From Pseudomonadota bacterium (GTDB taxonomy: Bacteria; Pseudomonadota; Gammaproteobacteria; Steroidobacterales; Steroidobacteraceae), in NCBI GenBank assembly GCA_021816775.1, contig JAKAXA010000006.1:62001-126000 (forward strand): 64,000 nucleotides of DNA, in the 5' to 3' direction. Of the stretch, positions 48,414-58,268 are shown piece after piece. Every line of letters begins with the position of its first letter. Position 1 is the first letter of the stretch. Both the position numbers and the translations under genes were made by a program. Below the pieces are notes generated by a model. It was given only the letters and a program-made list of their open reading frames with translations. It did not search any database and was not told the origin of the DNA.

Positions 48414-48479
48414 CCACTACCCGCCCGGGTCGGCCCATACTTGGGTGGGCCGCTCCGTGCGAACCACAGAAAAACACTC

Positions 48480-49397
48480 ATGGTTGGACAACGGACGCTG
48501 AAGAACTCGATTCGCGCGACGGGCGTGGGTCTGCATACCGGCAGGAAGGTGCTGATGACCCTGCGTCCCGCGCCGGCCAATGCGGGCATCATCTTCCGGC
48601 GCACCGACCTGCCGGCCCCGGCCGAAGTGCGCGCCCACGCCGAGAACGTCGGTGACACCATGCTCGGCACGACGCTGTGCAAGGGCGCCGCGCGCGTCTC
48701 GACGGTCGAGCACCTGCTCTCGGCGTTCGCGGGGCTCGGGATCGACAACGCGGTGGTCGAGCTGTCCGCGCCCGAGGTGCCGATCATGGACGGCAGCGCG
48801 GGCCCCTTCGTGTTCCTGCTGCAGTCGGCGGGCATCGAGGAGCAGTCCGAGCCGAAGCGCTTCATCCGCATCACCAAGCGGCTGCGGGTGACCGACGGCG
48901 ACAAGTGGGCCGAGTTCAGCCCGTTCGCCGGCTTCAAGGTCAACTTCGAGATCGAATTCAACCATCCGCTGTTCAAGCGGCGCGCGCAGCGCGCCTCGAT
49001 GGACTTCTCCACCACCTCGTTCCTGAAGGAAGTGAGCCGCGCGCGCACCTTCGGGTTCCTGCGCGACCTCGAGACGCTGCGCGAGCACAACCTTGCGCTC
49101 GGTGGCAATCTCGACAACGCCATTGTGCTCGATGACTTCCGCGTGCTGAACGAGGACGGGCTGCGCTACGAGGATGAGTTCGTCAAGCACAAGATCCTCG
49201 ATGCGATCGGCGACCTGTACCTGCTCGGTCACGGCCTGATCGGCGAGTTCAGCGGCTACAAGTCCGGTCACGCGCTCAACAACAAGCTGCTGCGGGTGCT
49301 GCTCGCCGACCGCGCCGCGTGGGAAGAGGTCGAGTTCGACTCGTACGACGAGGCGCCGATTTCCTACATCGAGGCGCCGGCGCTCGGCGGCGGCTGA
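48480..49397 (+). CDS. lpxC: UDP-3-O-acyl-N-acetylglucosamine deacetylase
   Basis: Zinc enzyme of the first committed step of lipid A synthesis. The 305-residue product has VEHLLSA (first zinc histidine), the [14 protein letters not shown] block and [15 protein letters not shown] with the second histidine and aspartate ligands. Start ATG at 48480 matches the family N-terminus [19 protein letters not shown] (shown in part). Located right after ftsZ, as in most gammaproteobacteria. Confidence 0.97.
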   Translation: MVGQRTLKNSIRATGVGLHTGRKVLMTLRPAPANAGIIFRRTDLPAPAEVRAHAENVGDTMLGTTLCKGAARVSTVEHLLSAFAGLGIDNAVVELSAPEVPIMDGSAGPFVFLLQSAGIEEQSEPKRFIRITKRLRVTDGDKWAEFSPFAGFKVNFEIEFNHPLFKRRAQRASMDFSTTSFLKEVSRARTFGFLRDLETLREHNLALGGNLDNAIVLDDFRVLNEDGLRYEDEFVKHKILDAIGDLYLLGHGLIGEFSGYKSGHALNNKLLRVLLADRAAWEEVEFDSYDEAPISYIEAPALGGG

Positions 49398-49411
49398 GTC
49401 CGCGCGCCGCG

Positions 49412-49765
49412 CTACCTGCGCGGCAGCACCCTGACTTTGATCTCCCGTATGTTGGCGCGCGCGCCGTCGATGGCCGGCTCGAGCTCGCGCAACGCGTAGC
49501 GCAGCCGCGCGGCCCACGCGGCCGAATCGGCAAACAACGTCAGCGCGCCGTCGCGCTCCACCGCGCCGGTGACGTGCGCGTCGAGCTCCTGCGGGAGTTG
49601 TTCAGACAACCAACTTCGCCAGAATGTCTGACGCGCCGACTGGTCGCTGATCCGCGACAGGACCGCCGCGCCGCGCGCGATTAAGTCACCAACCGCGCGC
49701 GGCGCGGCGCGATTTGTGACGGCGGTGCGCCCGCCTCGCTTGTGCCCCCGGGGGATTTTCGGCAT
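49412..49765 (-). CDS. dciA: DUF721/DciA-like protein
   Basis: A 117-residue protein with a C-terminal DUF721 domain (about residues 40-115). DUF721 proteins include DciA, the helicase loader of bacteria that lack DnaC/DnaI; DciA recruits DnaB. The position between lpxC and secA is the usual DUF721 location in gammaproteobacteria. It is shorter than typical DciA (about 150 residues). Start chosen at ATG 49765; an in-frame ATG at 49783 is possible. Confidence 0.78.
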   Translation of the reverse strand: MPKIPRGHKRGGRTAVTNRAAPRAVGDLIARGAAVLSRISDQSARQTFWRSWLSEQLPQELDAHVTGAVERDGALTLFADSAAWAARLRYALRELEPAIDGARANIREIKVRVLPRR

Positions 49766-49845
49766 AGTCGCGCGCCGGGTCACATTAAAAGCCCGGCCTA
49801 CAGGCTAGTGTAAAAGTGACAGTATGATATCCGGGGTCGCATGCC

Positions 49846-50922
49846 ATGAACGATGCAGCTGAGAACGGGCGGGACGGCCGCTCGCGAGTGGCGCGCGTTC
49901 TGGCACGGCTCGGCCGCTTCAATCCGCTGCGCGGCGTCACGCTGTGCACGGGCCGCCCCGGCGTGAGCATCGTGGTATTCAACCGCGAGGGCCGCTCCCG
50001 TATCCTCGATCTGAACCTGCGTCATCCTCTGATTCTCGGCGTCGTCGGCGCGGCGCTGCTCGCCGTGCTCGGCGGGGCGTTCGCCGTCGGCTTGAACCTC
50101 GGGCGCGGCGGCGGCGGTGATGCGGCGCTGGCGCAGACCTCGCACTGGATGGATGTCCTCGCCCGCCAGCGCGAGGAGATTGCCGACGTGCGCGCGCAGA
50201 TGCAGGCGCGCGCCGAGGCGCTGGCGATCCAGGTCGGGGACCTGCAGGCGCACATGATCCGCCTGGATGCCCTCGGGGAGCGTCTCACCAAGATGGCGGG
50301 CCTCACCGGCGATGCGTTCGATTTCCGCCGCGATCCGCCCATCGGCGGGCCGGAGGCCGATCTGCCGGGCGGCGGGGCCGCCATGCCCAGCCTCGCCAGG
50401 ATGATCGGTCACCTGCAGGGGGAGGTCACGCTTCGCGCCTCGCAGCTCTCGGCGCTCGAGAACCTGATCCTCTCGCGCAAGCTGCACCAGGAAATCTATC
50501 CCGAGGGCCGACCGGTTGAGGTCGGGTGGATCTCCTCGCCGTTCGGACCGCGGATCGACCCCTTCACCGGCAAGCCGGGATTTCACGAGGGCATGGACTT
50601 CGCCGCCCCGCTCGGCACGCCCATTCACGCGGTGGCCGCGGGTGTGGTGACCTGGGCAGGTCCCATGGACGGGTTCGGCAATATGGTGCAGATCAACGAC
50701 GGCGAGGGCTACTCGACGCTGTACGCGCACGCCGAGAAGCTCCTGGTGCACGTGGGCGAGACCGTCAAGCGCGGCGATGTGATCGCGCTCGTCGGCGACA
50801 CCGGCTGGTCGACCGGCCCGCACGTGCATTTCGAAGTGATCAAGTACGGCCGTGCCATCAACCCGGCCGGCTTCATCGGCCGGGGCAGCAGGACCCTGGC
50901 GCAGGTCATCAAAGGCCATTAG
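49846..50922 (+). CDS. M23-family peptidoglycan endopeptidase with membrane anchor
   Basis: A 358-residue LytM/M23 metallopeptidase. It has an N-terminal cytoplasmic segment, a membrane helix (about residues 62-82), a coiled-coil section (about 95-140) and a C-terminal M23 domain with zinc motifs GFHEGMDFAAP and GPHVHFEV (the HxH pair). All ligands are present, so it should cleave peptide cross-links. It sits between dciA and secA, as in Pseudomonas-like genomes. Confidence 0.9.
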   Translation: MNDAAENGRDGRSRVARVLARLGRFNPLRGVTLCTGRPGVSIVVFNREGRSRILDLNLRHPLILGVVGAALLAVLGGAFAVGLNLGRGGGGDAALAQTSHWMDVLARQREEIADVRAQMQARAEALAIQVGDLQAHMIRLDALGERLTKMAGLTGDAFDFRRDPPIGGPEADLPGGGAAMPSLARMIGHLQGEVTLRASQLSALENLILSRKLHQEIYPEGRPVEVGWISSPFGPRIDPFTGKPGFHEGMDFAAPLGTPIHAVAAGVVTWAGPMDGFGNMVQINDGEGYSTLYAHAEKLLVHVGETVKRGDVIALVGDTGWSTGPHVHFEVIKYGRAINPAGFIGRGSRTLAQVIKGH

Positions 50923-51090
50923 CCCGCCGCCGGCTCCCCTCCCGGCCCGCCCCGCGGGCCCCGTCAACGCTTGATTTCCCGCCGAGGCCACCCATTAGGA
51001 GTGAAGGGCCCGTTTGCGTAGAATAACCGGTTCCGTACCGGCGCCTCCCGGGGGATGCCGGCACACCGACAGTGAATCAGGATCGTCAAG

Positions 51091-53859
51091 TTGCTCCACA
51101 CCCTCAAACGCATCTTCGGCAGCCGCAACGACCGGCTCCTGCGCGGCTATACGCGCTACGTCCGAGCCGCCAAGGGTTTCGAGCCGGCGCTGAAGTCTCT
51201 CAGCGACGAGCAGCTGCGGGCCAAGACCGAGGAGTTCCGCGGCCGCCTGCGCGAGGGCGCGACGCTGGAGGATCTGCTGCCGGAGGCCTTCGCGGTGGTG
51301 CGCGAGGCGGCCTGGCGCACGCTCAAGATGCGTCACTTCGACGTGCAGCTGATCGGTGGCATCGCCCTGCACGAGGGCAGGATCGCCGAGATGCGCACCG
51401 GCGAGGGCAAGACGCTGGTGGCGACGCTGCCGGCGTACCTCAACGCGCTGCCCGCCGAGGGCGTGCACGTGGTGACCGTCAACGAGTACCTGGCGCAGCG
51501 CGACTCGGACTGGATGGGCCCGGTATACCGCTTCCTCGGCCTCACCGTCGGGGTGATCAAGAACTCCCAGACGCCCGAGGAGAAGCGCGCCGCGTACGCG
51601 TGCGACATCACTTACGGCACGAACAACGAGCTGGGCTTCGATTACCTGCGCGACAACCTCGCCTTCAGCCTCGAGGAGCGCGTGCAGCGCAGCCTCGCGT
51701 ACGCCATCGTCGATGAGGTCGACTCCATCCTGATCGACGAGGCACGCACGCCGCTCATCATCTCCGGGCCCGCCGAGGAGAGCACCGAGCTGTACCTGCG
51801 CATCAACAAGCTGGTGCCGCGCCTCACGCGCCAGGAGGTCGAGGAGGGCCCGGGCGACTTCTCCGTGGAAGAGAAGAACAAGCAGGTGCACCTCACCGAG
51901 GAGGGGCACGAGCACGTCGAGCAGCTGATGCTCGAGAGCGGACTGCTCAAGGAGGGCGAGAGCCTCTACGATGCGACCAACATCCGCCTGATGCACCATC
52001 TGAACGCCGCGCTGCGCGCCCACGCGCTCTACAAGCGCGACGTCGACTACATCGTGCGCGGCGGCGAGGTCATCATCGTCGATGAGTTCACCGGCCGCAC
52101 CATGCCCGGGCGGCGCTGGTCGGACGGGCTGCACCAGGCGGTGGAGGCCAAGGAGGGCATGCAGGTGCGCGAGGAGAACCAGACGGTCGCCTCGATCACC
52201 TTCCAGAACTACTTCCGCCTGTACAAGAAGCTCTCGGGCATGACGGGCACCGCCGACACCGAGGCGCCGGAGTTTCTGCAGATCTACGGCCTCGAGGTGG
52301 TGGTCATCCCGACCCACAAGCCGATGATCCGCAACGATGCGCCGGATTTCGTCTACCTGACGCAGGCCGACAAGTTCAAGGCGATCATCGAGGACATCCG
52401 CGACTGCGTCGAGCGCAAGCAGCCGGTGCTGGTCGGCACCACCTCGATCGAGACCTCCGAGTACCTCTCGGATCTGCTCACCCAGCAGGACATCCCCCAC
52501 CAGGTGCTCAACGCCAAGCAGCACGAGCGCGAGGCGAGCGTCGTGGCGCAGGCCGGGCGGCCCGGGGCGGTGACCATCGCCACGAACATGGCCGGCCGCG
52601 GCACGGACATCGTGCTCGGCGGCAGTCTCGATGCCGAGCTCGCCACCCTCGATCCGGCCAACGAGATGGCCCGCGAGAGCGCCCGCATCGAGTGGCAGGG
52701 GCGGCACGAGCAGGCGCTCGCGGCCGGCGGACTGCACATCATCGGCACCGAGCGGCACGAGTCGCGCCGCATCGACAATCAGCTGCGCGGCCGCTCCGGC
52801 CGCCAGGGCGACCCGGGATCGAGCCGCTTCTATCTGTCGATGGAAGACAACCTGATGCGCATCTTCGGTGACCCGACGCGCACCCAGCGCCTGCTGAAGA
52901 TGGCCGGCATGAAGGAAGGGGAGGTCATCGAGAGCGGCATGCTCAGCAAGCAGATCGAAAAGGCGCAACGCAAGGTCGAGGCGCACAACTTCGATATCCG
53001 CAAGCAGCTGCTCCTGTTCGATGACGTGGCCAACGACCAGCGCAAGGTGGTCTATCAGCAGCGCACCGAGATCATGGCCACCGAGGACGTCTCGGCGGCC
53101 ATCCACGGCATTCTCGCCGAGGCCATCGGCACGCTGGTCGATCAGTTTCTGCCCAAGCACGCCATGGCCTCCGACTGGGATCTGGAGGGGCTCGCCGAGG
53201 CGGTGAGACGCGATTTCAACGTCGCGGTGGACCCGAAGGGCTGGCTCGAGGCCGAGCCGGACATGGAGGAAGCGGTGCTGCGCGAGCGGCTGGTGCGCGC
53301 CGTGGACGAGGAGTACAACGCCAAGTCATCGCGCCTTGAGTCCTCGCTGATACGGCACATCGAAAAGGACGTGATGCTGCGCACGCTCGACATGCACTGG
53401 CGCGATCATCTGGCGGCCATGGACTACCTGCGCCAGGGCATCCATCTGCGCGGCTACGCGCAGCAGGACTACCGCACCGAGTACAAGCGCGAGGCGTTCC
53501 AGATGTTCAGCGCCATGCTCGATGAGGTGAAGTTCGAGACCGTCTCGACCCTGATGCAGATCGAGGTGCGCACCCAGGAGGAAGTGGACCGCGAGGAGGA
53601 GGAGCGGCGCGCCCGTCTGATGCGCGCCCTGCAGGCGCAGCACGCCGAGGCGAACATCTTCACCAGCGCCGAGCCGGCCGATGCGCTGTTCGACGGCGAC
53701 CCCGGCGCGCCGCCTCAGCCCGGGATGCTGCCGGGCGCGGAAGGCTCGCACACCCCCTTCGTGCGCGGCGAGCGCAAGGTCGGGCGCAACGAGCCGTGCC
53801 CGTGCGGCTCGGGCAAGAAATACAAGCACTGCCACGGCACGCTCTCGAACGTCGGCTGA
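51091..53859 (+). CDS. secA: Preprotein translocase ATPase SecA
   Basis: Motor of the Sec export pathway. The 922-residue product has Walker A MRTGEGKT, the DEAD-like [17 protein letters not shown], helicase motifs [11 protein letters not shown] and [15 protein letters not shown], and the C-terminal zinc domain [14 protein letters not shown] that binds SecB. The only start giving a normal N-terminus ([15 protein letters not shown]) is TTG at 51091, with AGGA 8 bases upstream; a TTG start is unusual for such a highly expressed gene. Confidence 0.97.
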   Translation: MLHTLKRIFGSRNDRLLRGYTRYVRAAKGFEPALKSLSDEQLRAKTEEFRGRLREGATLEDLLPEAFAVVREAAWRTLKMRHFDVQLIGGIALHEGRIAEMRTGEGKTLVATLPAYLNALPAEGVHVVTVNEYLAQRDSDWMGPVYRFLGLTVGVIKNSQTPEEKRAAYACDITYGTNNELGFDYLRDNLAFSLEERVQRSLAYAIVDEVDSILIDEARTPLIISGPAEESTELYLRINKLVPRLTRQEVEEGPGDFSVEEKNKQVHLTEEGHEHVEQLMLESGLLKEGESLYDATNIRLMHHLNAALRAHALYKRDVDYIVRGGEVIIVDEFTGRTMPGRRWSDGLHQAVEAKEGMQVREENQTVASITFQNYFRLYKKLSGMTGTADTEAPEFLQIYGLEVVVIPTHKPMIRNDAPDFVYLTQADKFKAIIEDIRDCVERKQPVLVGTTSIETSEYLSDLLTQQDIPHQVLNAKQHEREASVVAQAGRPGAVTIATNMAGRGTDIVLGGSLDAELATLDPANEMARESARIEWQGRHEQALAAGGLHIIGTERHESRRIDNQLRGRSGRQGDPGSSRFYLSMEDNLMRIFGDPTRTQRLLKMAGMKEGEVIESGMLSKQIEKAQRKVEAHNFDIRKQLLLFDDVANDQRKVVYQQRTEIMATEDVSAAIHGILAEAIGTLVDQFLPKHAMASDWDLEGLAEAVRRDFNVAVDPKGWLEAEPDMEEAVLRERLVRAVDEEYNAKSSRLESSLIRHIEKDVMLRTLDMHWRDHLAAMDYLRQGIHLRGYAQQDYRTEYKREAFQMFSAMLDEVKFETVSTLMQIEVRTQEEVDREEEERRARLMRALQAQHAEANIFTSAEPADALFDGDPGAPPQPGMLPGAEGSHTPFVRGERKVGRNEPCPCGSGKKYKHCHGTLSNVG

Positions 53860-53869
53860 GCGCCCCGCC

Positions 53870-54304
53870 GTGCGCGTGGTGCACGTGGTCGCCGCGGCGC
53901 TGATCGGAGCGGATCGGCGGGTCCTGATCGCCCAGCGCCCGCCGGGCAAGCACATGGCCGGCAGGTGGGAGTTTCCGGGCGGCAAGGTCGCACCCGGCGA
54001 GAGCGAGGCCGAAGCGCTCGCGCGCGAGCTCGCCGAGGAGCTCGGCATCGAGATGCTCACCGGCCGCCCCATGATGCGGCTCACGCACGCCTACGAGGAC
54101 CGCGAGGTCGAGCTGTCCCTGTGGGTCATCGAGGGCTTCCGGGGCGAGCCGCGCGGGCTCGAGGGGCAGGCCGTGAAGTGGGTCGCTCCCGATGCGCTCG
54201 CCGCCGAGGACATTCTGGAAGCGGACCGTCCTTTCGTCGCGGCGCTGGTAGAATGCGTCAGTCCACTATCCGCACGCGAGGGCCTCCATGGCCGCCACGA
54301 ATGA
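53870..54304 (+). CDS. mutT: MutT-type nucleoside triphosphate pyrophosphohydrolase
   Basis: Nudix hydrolase that removes 8-oxo-dGTP. The 144-residue product has the full Nudix box GGKVAPGESEAEALARELAEELGI (seen in part: GESEAEALARELAEELGI) and the substrate-recognition N-terminus up to LIAQRPPGKHMAGRWEFPGG. Start is GTG at 53870, 10 bases after secA, the usual secA-mutT pairing. Its end overlaps the next gene by 17 bases. Confidence 0.92.
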   Translation: MRVVHVVAAALIGADRRVLIAQRPPGKHMAGRWEFPGGKVAPGESEAEALARELAEELGIEMLTGRPMMRLTHAYEDREVELSLWVIEGFRGEPRGLEGQAVKWVAPDALAAEDILEADRPFVAALVECVSPLSAREGLHGRHE

Positions 54305-54686
54305 CGTACCCGAGGTCCAGCTCGACTCGGCCAACCTCTACCGCGAAGAGATTTTCACCGACCGTCGGGCCGGGACCATCCGGCGCTTGAGCCCTGTGAC
54401 CGCCGACGGGTCGCCCGACCCATCGCGCCCGGTGGTCTTTTCCGGGCAGACCCAGCTGCTCACGCCCGCCGGCATCCTGCCGCTGTCGTTCGAGCTGCCG
54501 GGCACGACGCTGCCCGAGGCGCTGGAGAAGTTCCCGGACGGCGTCCACGAGGCGATCGAGCAGGCCATCGATGAGGCGCGCGAGATGCGCCGCGAGGCTG
54601 CCTCGCGCATCGTGGTGCCGGAGGTCGGCGCCGGCGGCTTGGGCCCGGCCCCGGGGGCGGGCGGCGGCAAGATCAAGTTCCCGTAG
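54288..54686 (+). CDS. Conserved hypothetical protein coupled to mutT
   Basis: A 132-residue soluble protein I cannot name. The N-terminal third contains YREEIFTDRRAGTIRRL and a conserved-looking PVVFSGQTQLLTPAGILPL segment, followed by a charged helix (about residues 75-105) and a Gly/Ala/Pro tail ending GGGKIKFP. The overlap with mutT suggests co-translation, but no functional link can be read from the sequence. Confidence 0.75.
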   Translation: MAATNDVPEVQLDSANLYREEIFTDRRAGTIRRLSPVTADGSPDPSRPVVFSGQTQLLTPAGILPLSFELPGTTLPEALEKFPDGVHEAIEQAIDEAREMRREAASRIVVPEVGAGGLGPAPGAGGGKIKFP

Positions 54687-54883
54687 CAGGCCGTGCGACG
54701 GCAACGTTCGCGATGACGGTAGTCGGGGCCGCCGGCGCGAGCCATGCCGTGCCGATCGCAGTGCCACGCGCGATTGACCTGTGCGGCCGCCGCACCGATG
54801 GCGCGGCGAGCGGGCGGCTGGCCGGGCTCAGAGGTCAGGTGCGCTTGCTTCGGTAGCGGGTCAGTTTGGAATGCCGGCCGGAG

Positions 54884-55206
54884 TTAACCGAGCCCGACTA
54901 CCAGGCGCTTGCTCAGCGCAGCCGCTGCCCGCTCCAGTTCCTGCAGTGTCGGATTGCCGCCCGGCTGCTCCAAGCGTTGGGCCGCCGGCCGGGAGGTATC
55001 CAACGCCCGCGCGATGTCGGCAACCGACTTGCCCTGAGCCTTACCCTCAGCCGCATGAACAGGACGGCCTGCACGGCTGCGGCGGGCGCAACCCATTTCC
55101 CGCCCTTTACCTTGCGCTCTCCCTTGGACAGGATGTGATGACTGCCGCTCGTACGGATGACCTTGAACCCGTTGCGCTCCAGGGCTTTGATGGCCTGAGA
55201 TATCTT
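54884..55206 (-). pseudogene. HicA/HicB toxin-antitoxin remnant, fused and frameshifted
   Basis: The upstream part (about 55051-55206) encodes a HicA-like toxin start, including ALERNGF and the active-site stretch SGSHHILSKGE. It then runs without a stop into a HicB-like PAAAVQAVLFMRL segment. A frameshift near 55040-55055 moves the rest, the HicB helix-turn-helix GKSVADIARALDTSRPAAQR and tail LSKRLVVGL, into the frame ending at 54884. The HicA C-terminus and the whole HicB N-terminal domain are missing. The pair looks like a hicAB locus collapsed by an internal deletion and no longer functional. Confidence 0.6.
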
Positions 55207-55566
55207 CGCCCAGGATCCGAAGGGGATAAGACTTGCTCGATTGTCGAGCGAGAACCGCATGATCTGGCGGGTCAACGAACCCGCCTCGGCGGCACTCAAC
55301 CGCTTGAAATCACGGCAGACGGGCAAGCCCCGCCCATCCTGAACGCCGCCTCAATCCTAGATACGCCGCCCTCTGCGGCCCTGCCGTAGCGCTCTGATTT
55401 CCCGTCGAAAATCGGCTTCATGCGTCCCGCAACCGTCAAAGCCGGGTCTGAGGGCGACGGTCGTTTCGTCCGTGAGCGCCGAACCATGCCAGCTCGTGAT
55501 TCCGCGGGCTCCGATGCCCGGGGCCGCGTGTGCGACGATCGGCGCGGCTCACCGCCGCGCGGCCGC
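55207..55566. other. Gene-free stretch upstream of yacG
   Basis: About 360 bases between the HicAB remnant and yacG. Open frames occur but none shows a recognisable motif, start context or coupling to a neighbour. I see no repeat, RNA or promoter here. Confidence 0.4.
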
Positions 55567-55758
55567 TCAATCCAGGGTCTGCGGCTCAGGCGCGTGCTGA
55601 TCCGCCTCGGCACGCTGCTGCGCTTCGCCCGGGATGGCGTGCCGTTCGCTGAGCCAGCCCCCGAGGTCGATGAGCCGGCAGCGCTCGCTGCAGAACGGCC
55701 TGTAAGGCGCGCCCGCCCACTCGATCGAGCGCTGACAGGTCGGGCATTTCACCTGCAT
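55567..55758 (-). CDS. yacG: DNA gyrase inhibitor YacG
   Basis: A 63-residue zinc protein that binds GyrB in E. coli. It has the four-cysteine ligand set CPTC (near residue 5) and [14 protein letters not shown] (near residue 23), followed by an acidic tail. Located just downstream of zapD, as in E. coli (coaE-zapD-yacG). Confidence 0.93.
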   Translation of the reverse strand: MQVKCPTCQRSIEWAGAPYRPFCSERCRLIDLGGWLSERHAIPGEAQQRAEADQHAPEPQTLD

Positions 55759-55767
55759 GGGAGGCCC

Positions 55768-56622
55768 TCAGGCGCAGGTGGTGAGCTGGAACGGCACGTC
55801 CTCGCTGGTCTGTGCGGCGCGCTCCGACAGGCCTTTCCACGTGAGAAACCGCATGCTGCAGCGATGATGGCTGCCGCTGACCTCTGGATACAGGCCGCTC
55901 GCGGCCGGCAGCATGATGCGCAGCAGCTGCAGCGGATTGTCCCGATCGAAGGTGATGGTGAAGGTGCCGCCGCGGGCGCACTCCGGGCGCGTACGGCCGA
56001 ACTGGCGGGTCAGCCACAGCAGCTCCGCCACCGCATCGCACAGCGGTCTGAGCACCCCGAGCCACTGGTTGAACGCCTGCATGCGCGTCTCGTCCGGCTC
56101 GGACAGCCAGAAGAGGTAATCGGGCAGGTCGAACTCGCAGGTCCCGCCCGGAATGGCGCTGCGGTGCTTGATCGCGTTCAGGAACTCCGAGTCCCGCAGC
56201 GGCTGCTGGCAGGCCATCCCGGCGTTCATCAGGTCCGCGCGCAGCCGGCCGAGGTTGGTGATGAAGGTCTTGACCCGGTGGGGATCGGCGCCCGGACGGG
56301 ATTGATACTCACCGAGAAGCTGCAGCTGACGCTCGATTTCCTTCAGGGCATCCGAGCGCAGGTCGCTGCGTGAGATGACGGCCAGGATGTCGATCAGGCT
56401 CGCCATGGCCGCGCGGCTGCCCCACTGGCTGCCGGTCTCGTTGTGGTAGAGCGCCTGGTTGTAGAGGAAGTCCAGGCGCAGGAACGTGCGCATCCGCTCG
56501 TTCAGCGGCTGCTCGAAGACCACGATCCGGCCGCTGTCGAGCGCCACCGGGGCCACGACCGCGGGCGAGGGCGCGGCGGGTGCGGGCGCGGAGGCTGTGA
56601 ATTCAGCGGGTTCAGTGCTCAT
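55768..56622 (-). CDS. zapD: Cell division factor ZapD
   Basis: Cytoplasmic protein that bundles FtsZ filaments by binding the FtsZ C-terminus (present at 48.3 kb). The 284-residue product has an Ala/Pro-rich N-terminal extension (about residues 1-30) and the ZapD domain with FEQPLNERMRTFLRLDFLYNQ near residue 35 and the SMRFLTW motif near the end. ATG at 56622 is used; an in-frame ATG 27 bases upstream is possible. Confidence 0.92.
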   Translation of the reverse strand: MSTEPAEFTASAPAPAAPSPAVVAPVALDSGRIVVFEQPLNERMRTFLRLDFLYNQALYHNETGSQWGSRAAMASLIDILAVISRSDLRSDALKEIERQLQLLGEYQSRPGADPHRVKTFITNLGRLRADLMNAGMACQQPLRDSEFLNAIKHRSAIPGGTCEFDLPDYLFWLSEPDETRMQAFNQWLGVLRPLCDAVAELLWLTRQFGRTRPECARGGTFTITFDRDNPLQLLRIMLPAASGLYPEVSGSHHRCSMRFLTWKGLSERAAQTSEDVPFQLTTCA

Positions 56623-56688
56623 GGCGGGTATTGTGCGCGACGCACGCACACGGCGTAAATGCTCCCGATGCGTGTTGTGGCCCGGGCC

Positions 56689-57300
56689 TCAGGATTTCGC
56701 GGCGAGCTCCAGGTAGCGCTGATGGAGCGCCGCGACCTCGTGACGCAGCGCATCGAAGTCCGATTCGTTGTGAATGACGTCATGAGCCGCTTTCAGGCGC
56801 GCTGCGCGCGAGGTTTGCGCATTGAGCATCGCGCGCGCCTGCTCGCTTCCCGCGCCGTCCCGTTTCTGCAGCCGCTCGAGCTGCATCTCCTCGGGACAGT
56901 CCACCACCAGGACCCTATCGACGCGACCGGTGAGGCCTTTTTCCACCAGCAGCGGGATCACCAGAATCTGATAGGGCCCGCCGGCGGCGGCCGCGAGCTC
57001 CTCCACCGCCGTGCCGATGGCCGGGTGGGTGAGCGCCTCGAGGTCGGCGCGCGCCTTGGGGTCGGAGAACACGATCTCGCGCAGCTTCGGCCGGTCGAGG
57101 TGCCCGTCCGGCGTCAGGATCGCCTTGCCGAAGCGCTCCACCAGCCGCTCGAGCGGCGGCTGACCCGGCTCGACCACCTCGCGCGCGATCCGATCGGTAT
57201 CGATGATCGGCACGCCGCGCGCGGCAAACAGCTCCGCCACGGCGGATTTACCGCTGGCGATGCCTCCGGTCAGACCGATGCGAAAAATTTTCGTGCCCAA
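56689..57300 (-). CDS. coaE: Dephospho-CoA kinase
   Basis: Last step of coenzyme A synthesis. The 203-residue product has the P-loop GLTGGIASGKSAVA (near residue 9), DTDRIAREVV and the LID region DRVLVVDCPEEMQLERL. Translation appears to start at TTG 57300; I see no in-frame ATG or GTG. Between pilD and zapD, the standard gammaproteobacterial order. Confidence 0.94.
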   Translation of the reverse strand: MGTKIFRIGLTGGIASGKSAVAELFAARGVPIIDTDRIAREVVEPGQPPLERLVERFGKAILTPDGHLDRPKLREIVFSDPKARADLEALTHPAIGTAVEELAAAAGGPYQILVIPLLVEKGLTGRVDRVLVVDCPEEMQLERLQKRDGAGSEQARAMLNAQTSRAARLKAAHDVIHNESDFDALRHEVAALHQRYLELAAKS

Positions 57301-57367
57301 GCGCGAAATTGTAGCGCGGATCGCAGCCCGAGGGGCCGGCGCTTGGGCGGCCGATGCCCGCCCGGGC

Positions 57368-58267
57368 CTATGGCGGGAACAGCCCCAGGTAGAGCCCGAC
57401 CAGCTGGTGCCCGAACATCAGCATCAGCCAGCCTGCCGCCGCGAGGAAGGGGCCGAACGCGATCGGCACCGAGCCGCTGCGCCGGCGGGCCACGATCAGC
57501 ACGATGCCGACGACCGCTCCGACCGCGGCGGCGATCAGCACCGTCGGCAGCAGCATCTGCCAGCCGAGCCAGGCTCCGAGCGCCGCGAGCAGCTTGAAGT
57601 CGCCGTATCCCATGCCTTCCTTCGCCGTGAGCGCCCGAAAGACATGGTAGATGGCCCACAGGCTCAGGTACCCCGCGGCCGCTCCGATCAGGCTCGCGCG
57701 CGGGTCGACCGGCACGGGCGCGCCGCCGGGTGCCGGCGTCAGCAGGCTCAGCACGAGCCCTATCCACATCAGCGGCAGGGTCAGGCTGTCGGGCAGCAGC
57801 TGATGGTCGATGTCGATGGCCGCGAGCGCAATGAGGAACCACGTGAGCACCAGGGCCGCGAGCGCCGGCCAGCCGAAGCCGAACTTCCAGGCCACGAGCG
57901 CCGAGAGCAGGCCCGTGAGGGCCTCAACGAGCGGGTAGCGCGGGCTGATGCGCGCCCCGCAGCTGGCGCAGCGGCCGCGCAGCAAGAGGTAGCTCAGCAC
58001 CGGGATGTTGTGCCAGGCCGCAATCGGGGCGCGGCACCCCGGGCAGGCCGAGCGCGGCACGACGAGGTTGTAGCGCGCCTCCGAGACCGCCGGCAGGGTC
58101 GCCACCTCGCCGCTCACCTCCGCGCACTGGGCGCGCCAATGGCGCTCCAGCATGATCGGCAGGCGGTGGATCACCACATTCAGAAAACTGCCGATCACGA
58201 GCCCCAGCACCAGGCAGGTGCCGGTGAACAAGGCGGGCGAGGCGGCGAGCAGCGCTGCCAGCGACAC
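57368..58267 (-). CDS. pilD: Type IV prepilin peptidase PilD
   Basis: Inner-membrane aspartyl protease and N-methyltransferase that processes type IV pilins and pseudopilins. The 299-residue product has the cytoplasmic zinc-type cysteine pairs CPGC and CASC (about residues 75-105) and the catalytic aspartates in AIDIDHQLLPD and GMGYGDFKLLAALG. Eight membrane segments are visible. Start is GTG at 58267, one base after pilC. Confidence 0.95.
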   Translation of the reverse strand: MSLAALLAASPALFTGTCLVLGLVIGSFLNVVIHRLPIMLERHWRAQCAEVSGEVATLPAVSEARYNLVVPRSACPGCRAPIAAWHNIPVLSYLLLRGRCASCGARISPRYPLVEALTGLLSALVAWKFGFGWPALAALVLTWFLIALAAIDIDHQLLPDSLTLPLMWIGLVLSLLTPAPGGAPVPVDPRASLIGAAAGYLSLWAIYHVFRALTAKEGMGYGDFKLLAALGAWLGWQMLLPTVLIAAAVGAVVGIVLIVARRRSGSVPIAFGPFLAAAGWLMLMFGHQLVGLYLGLFPP

Positions 58268-58268
58268 G

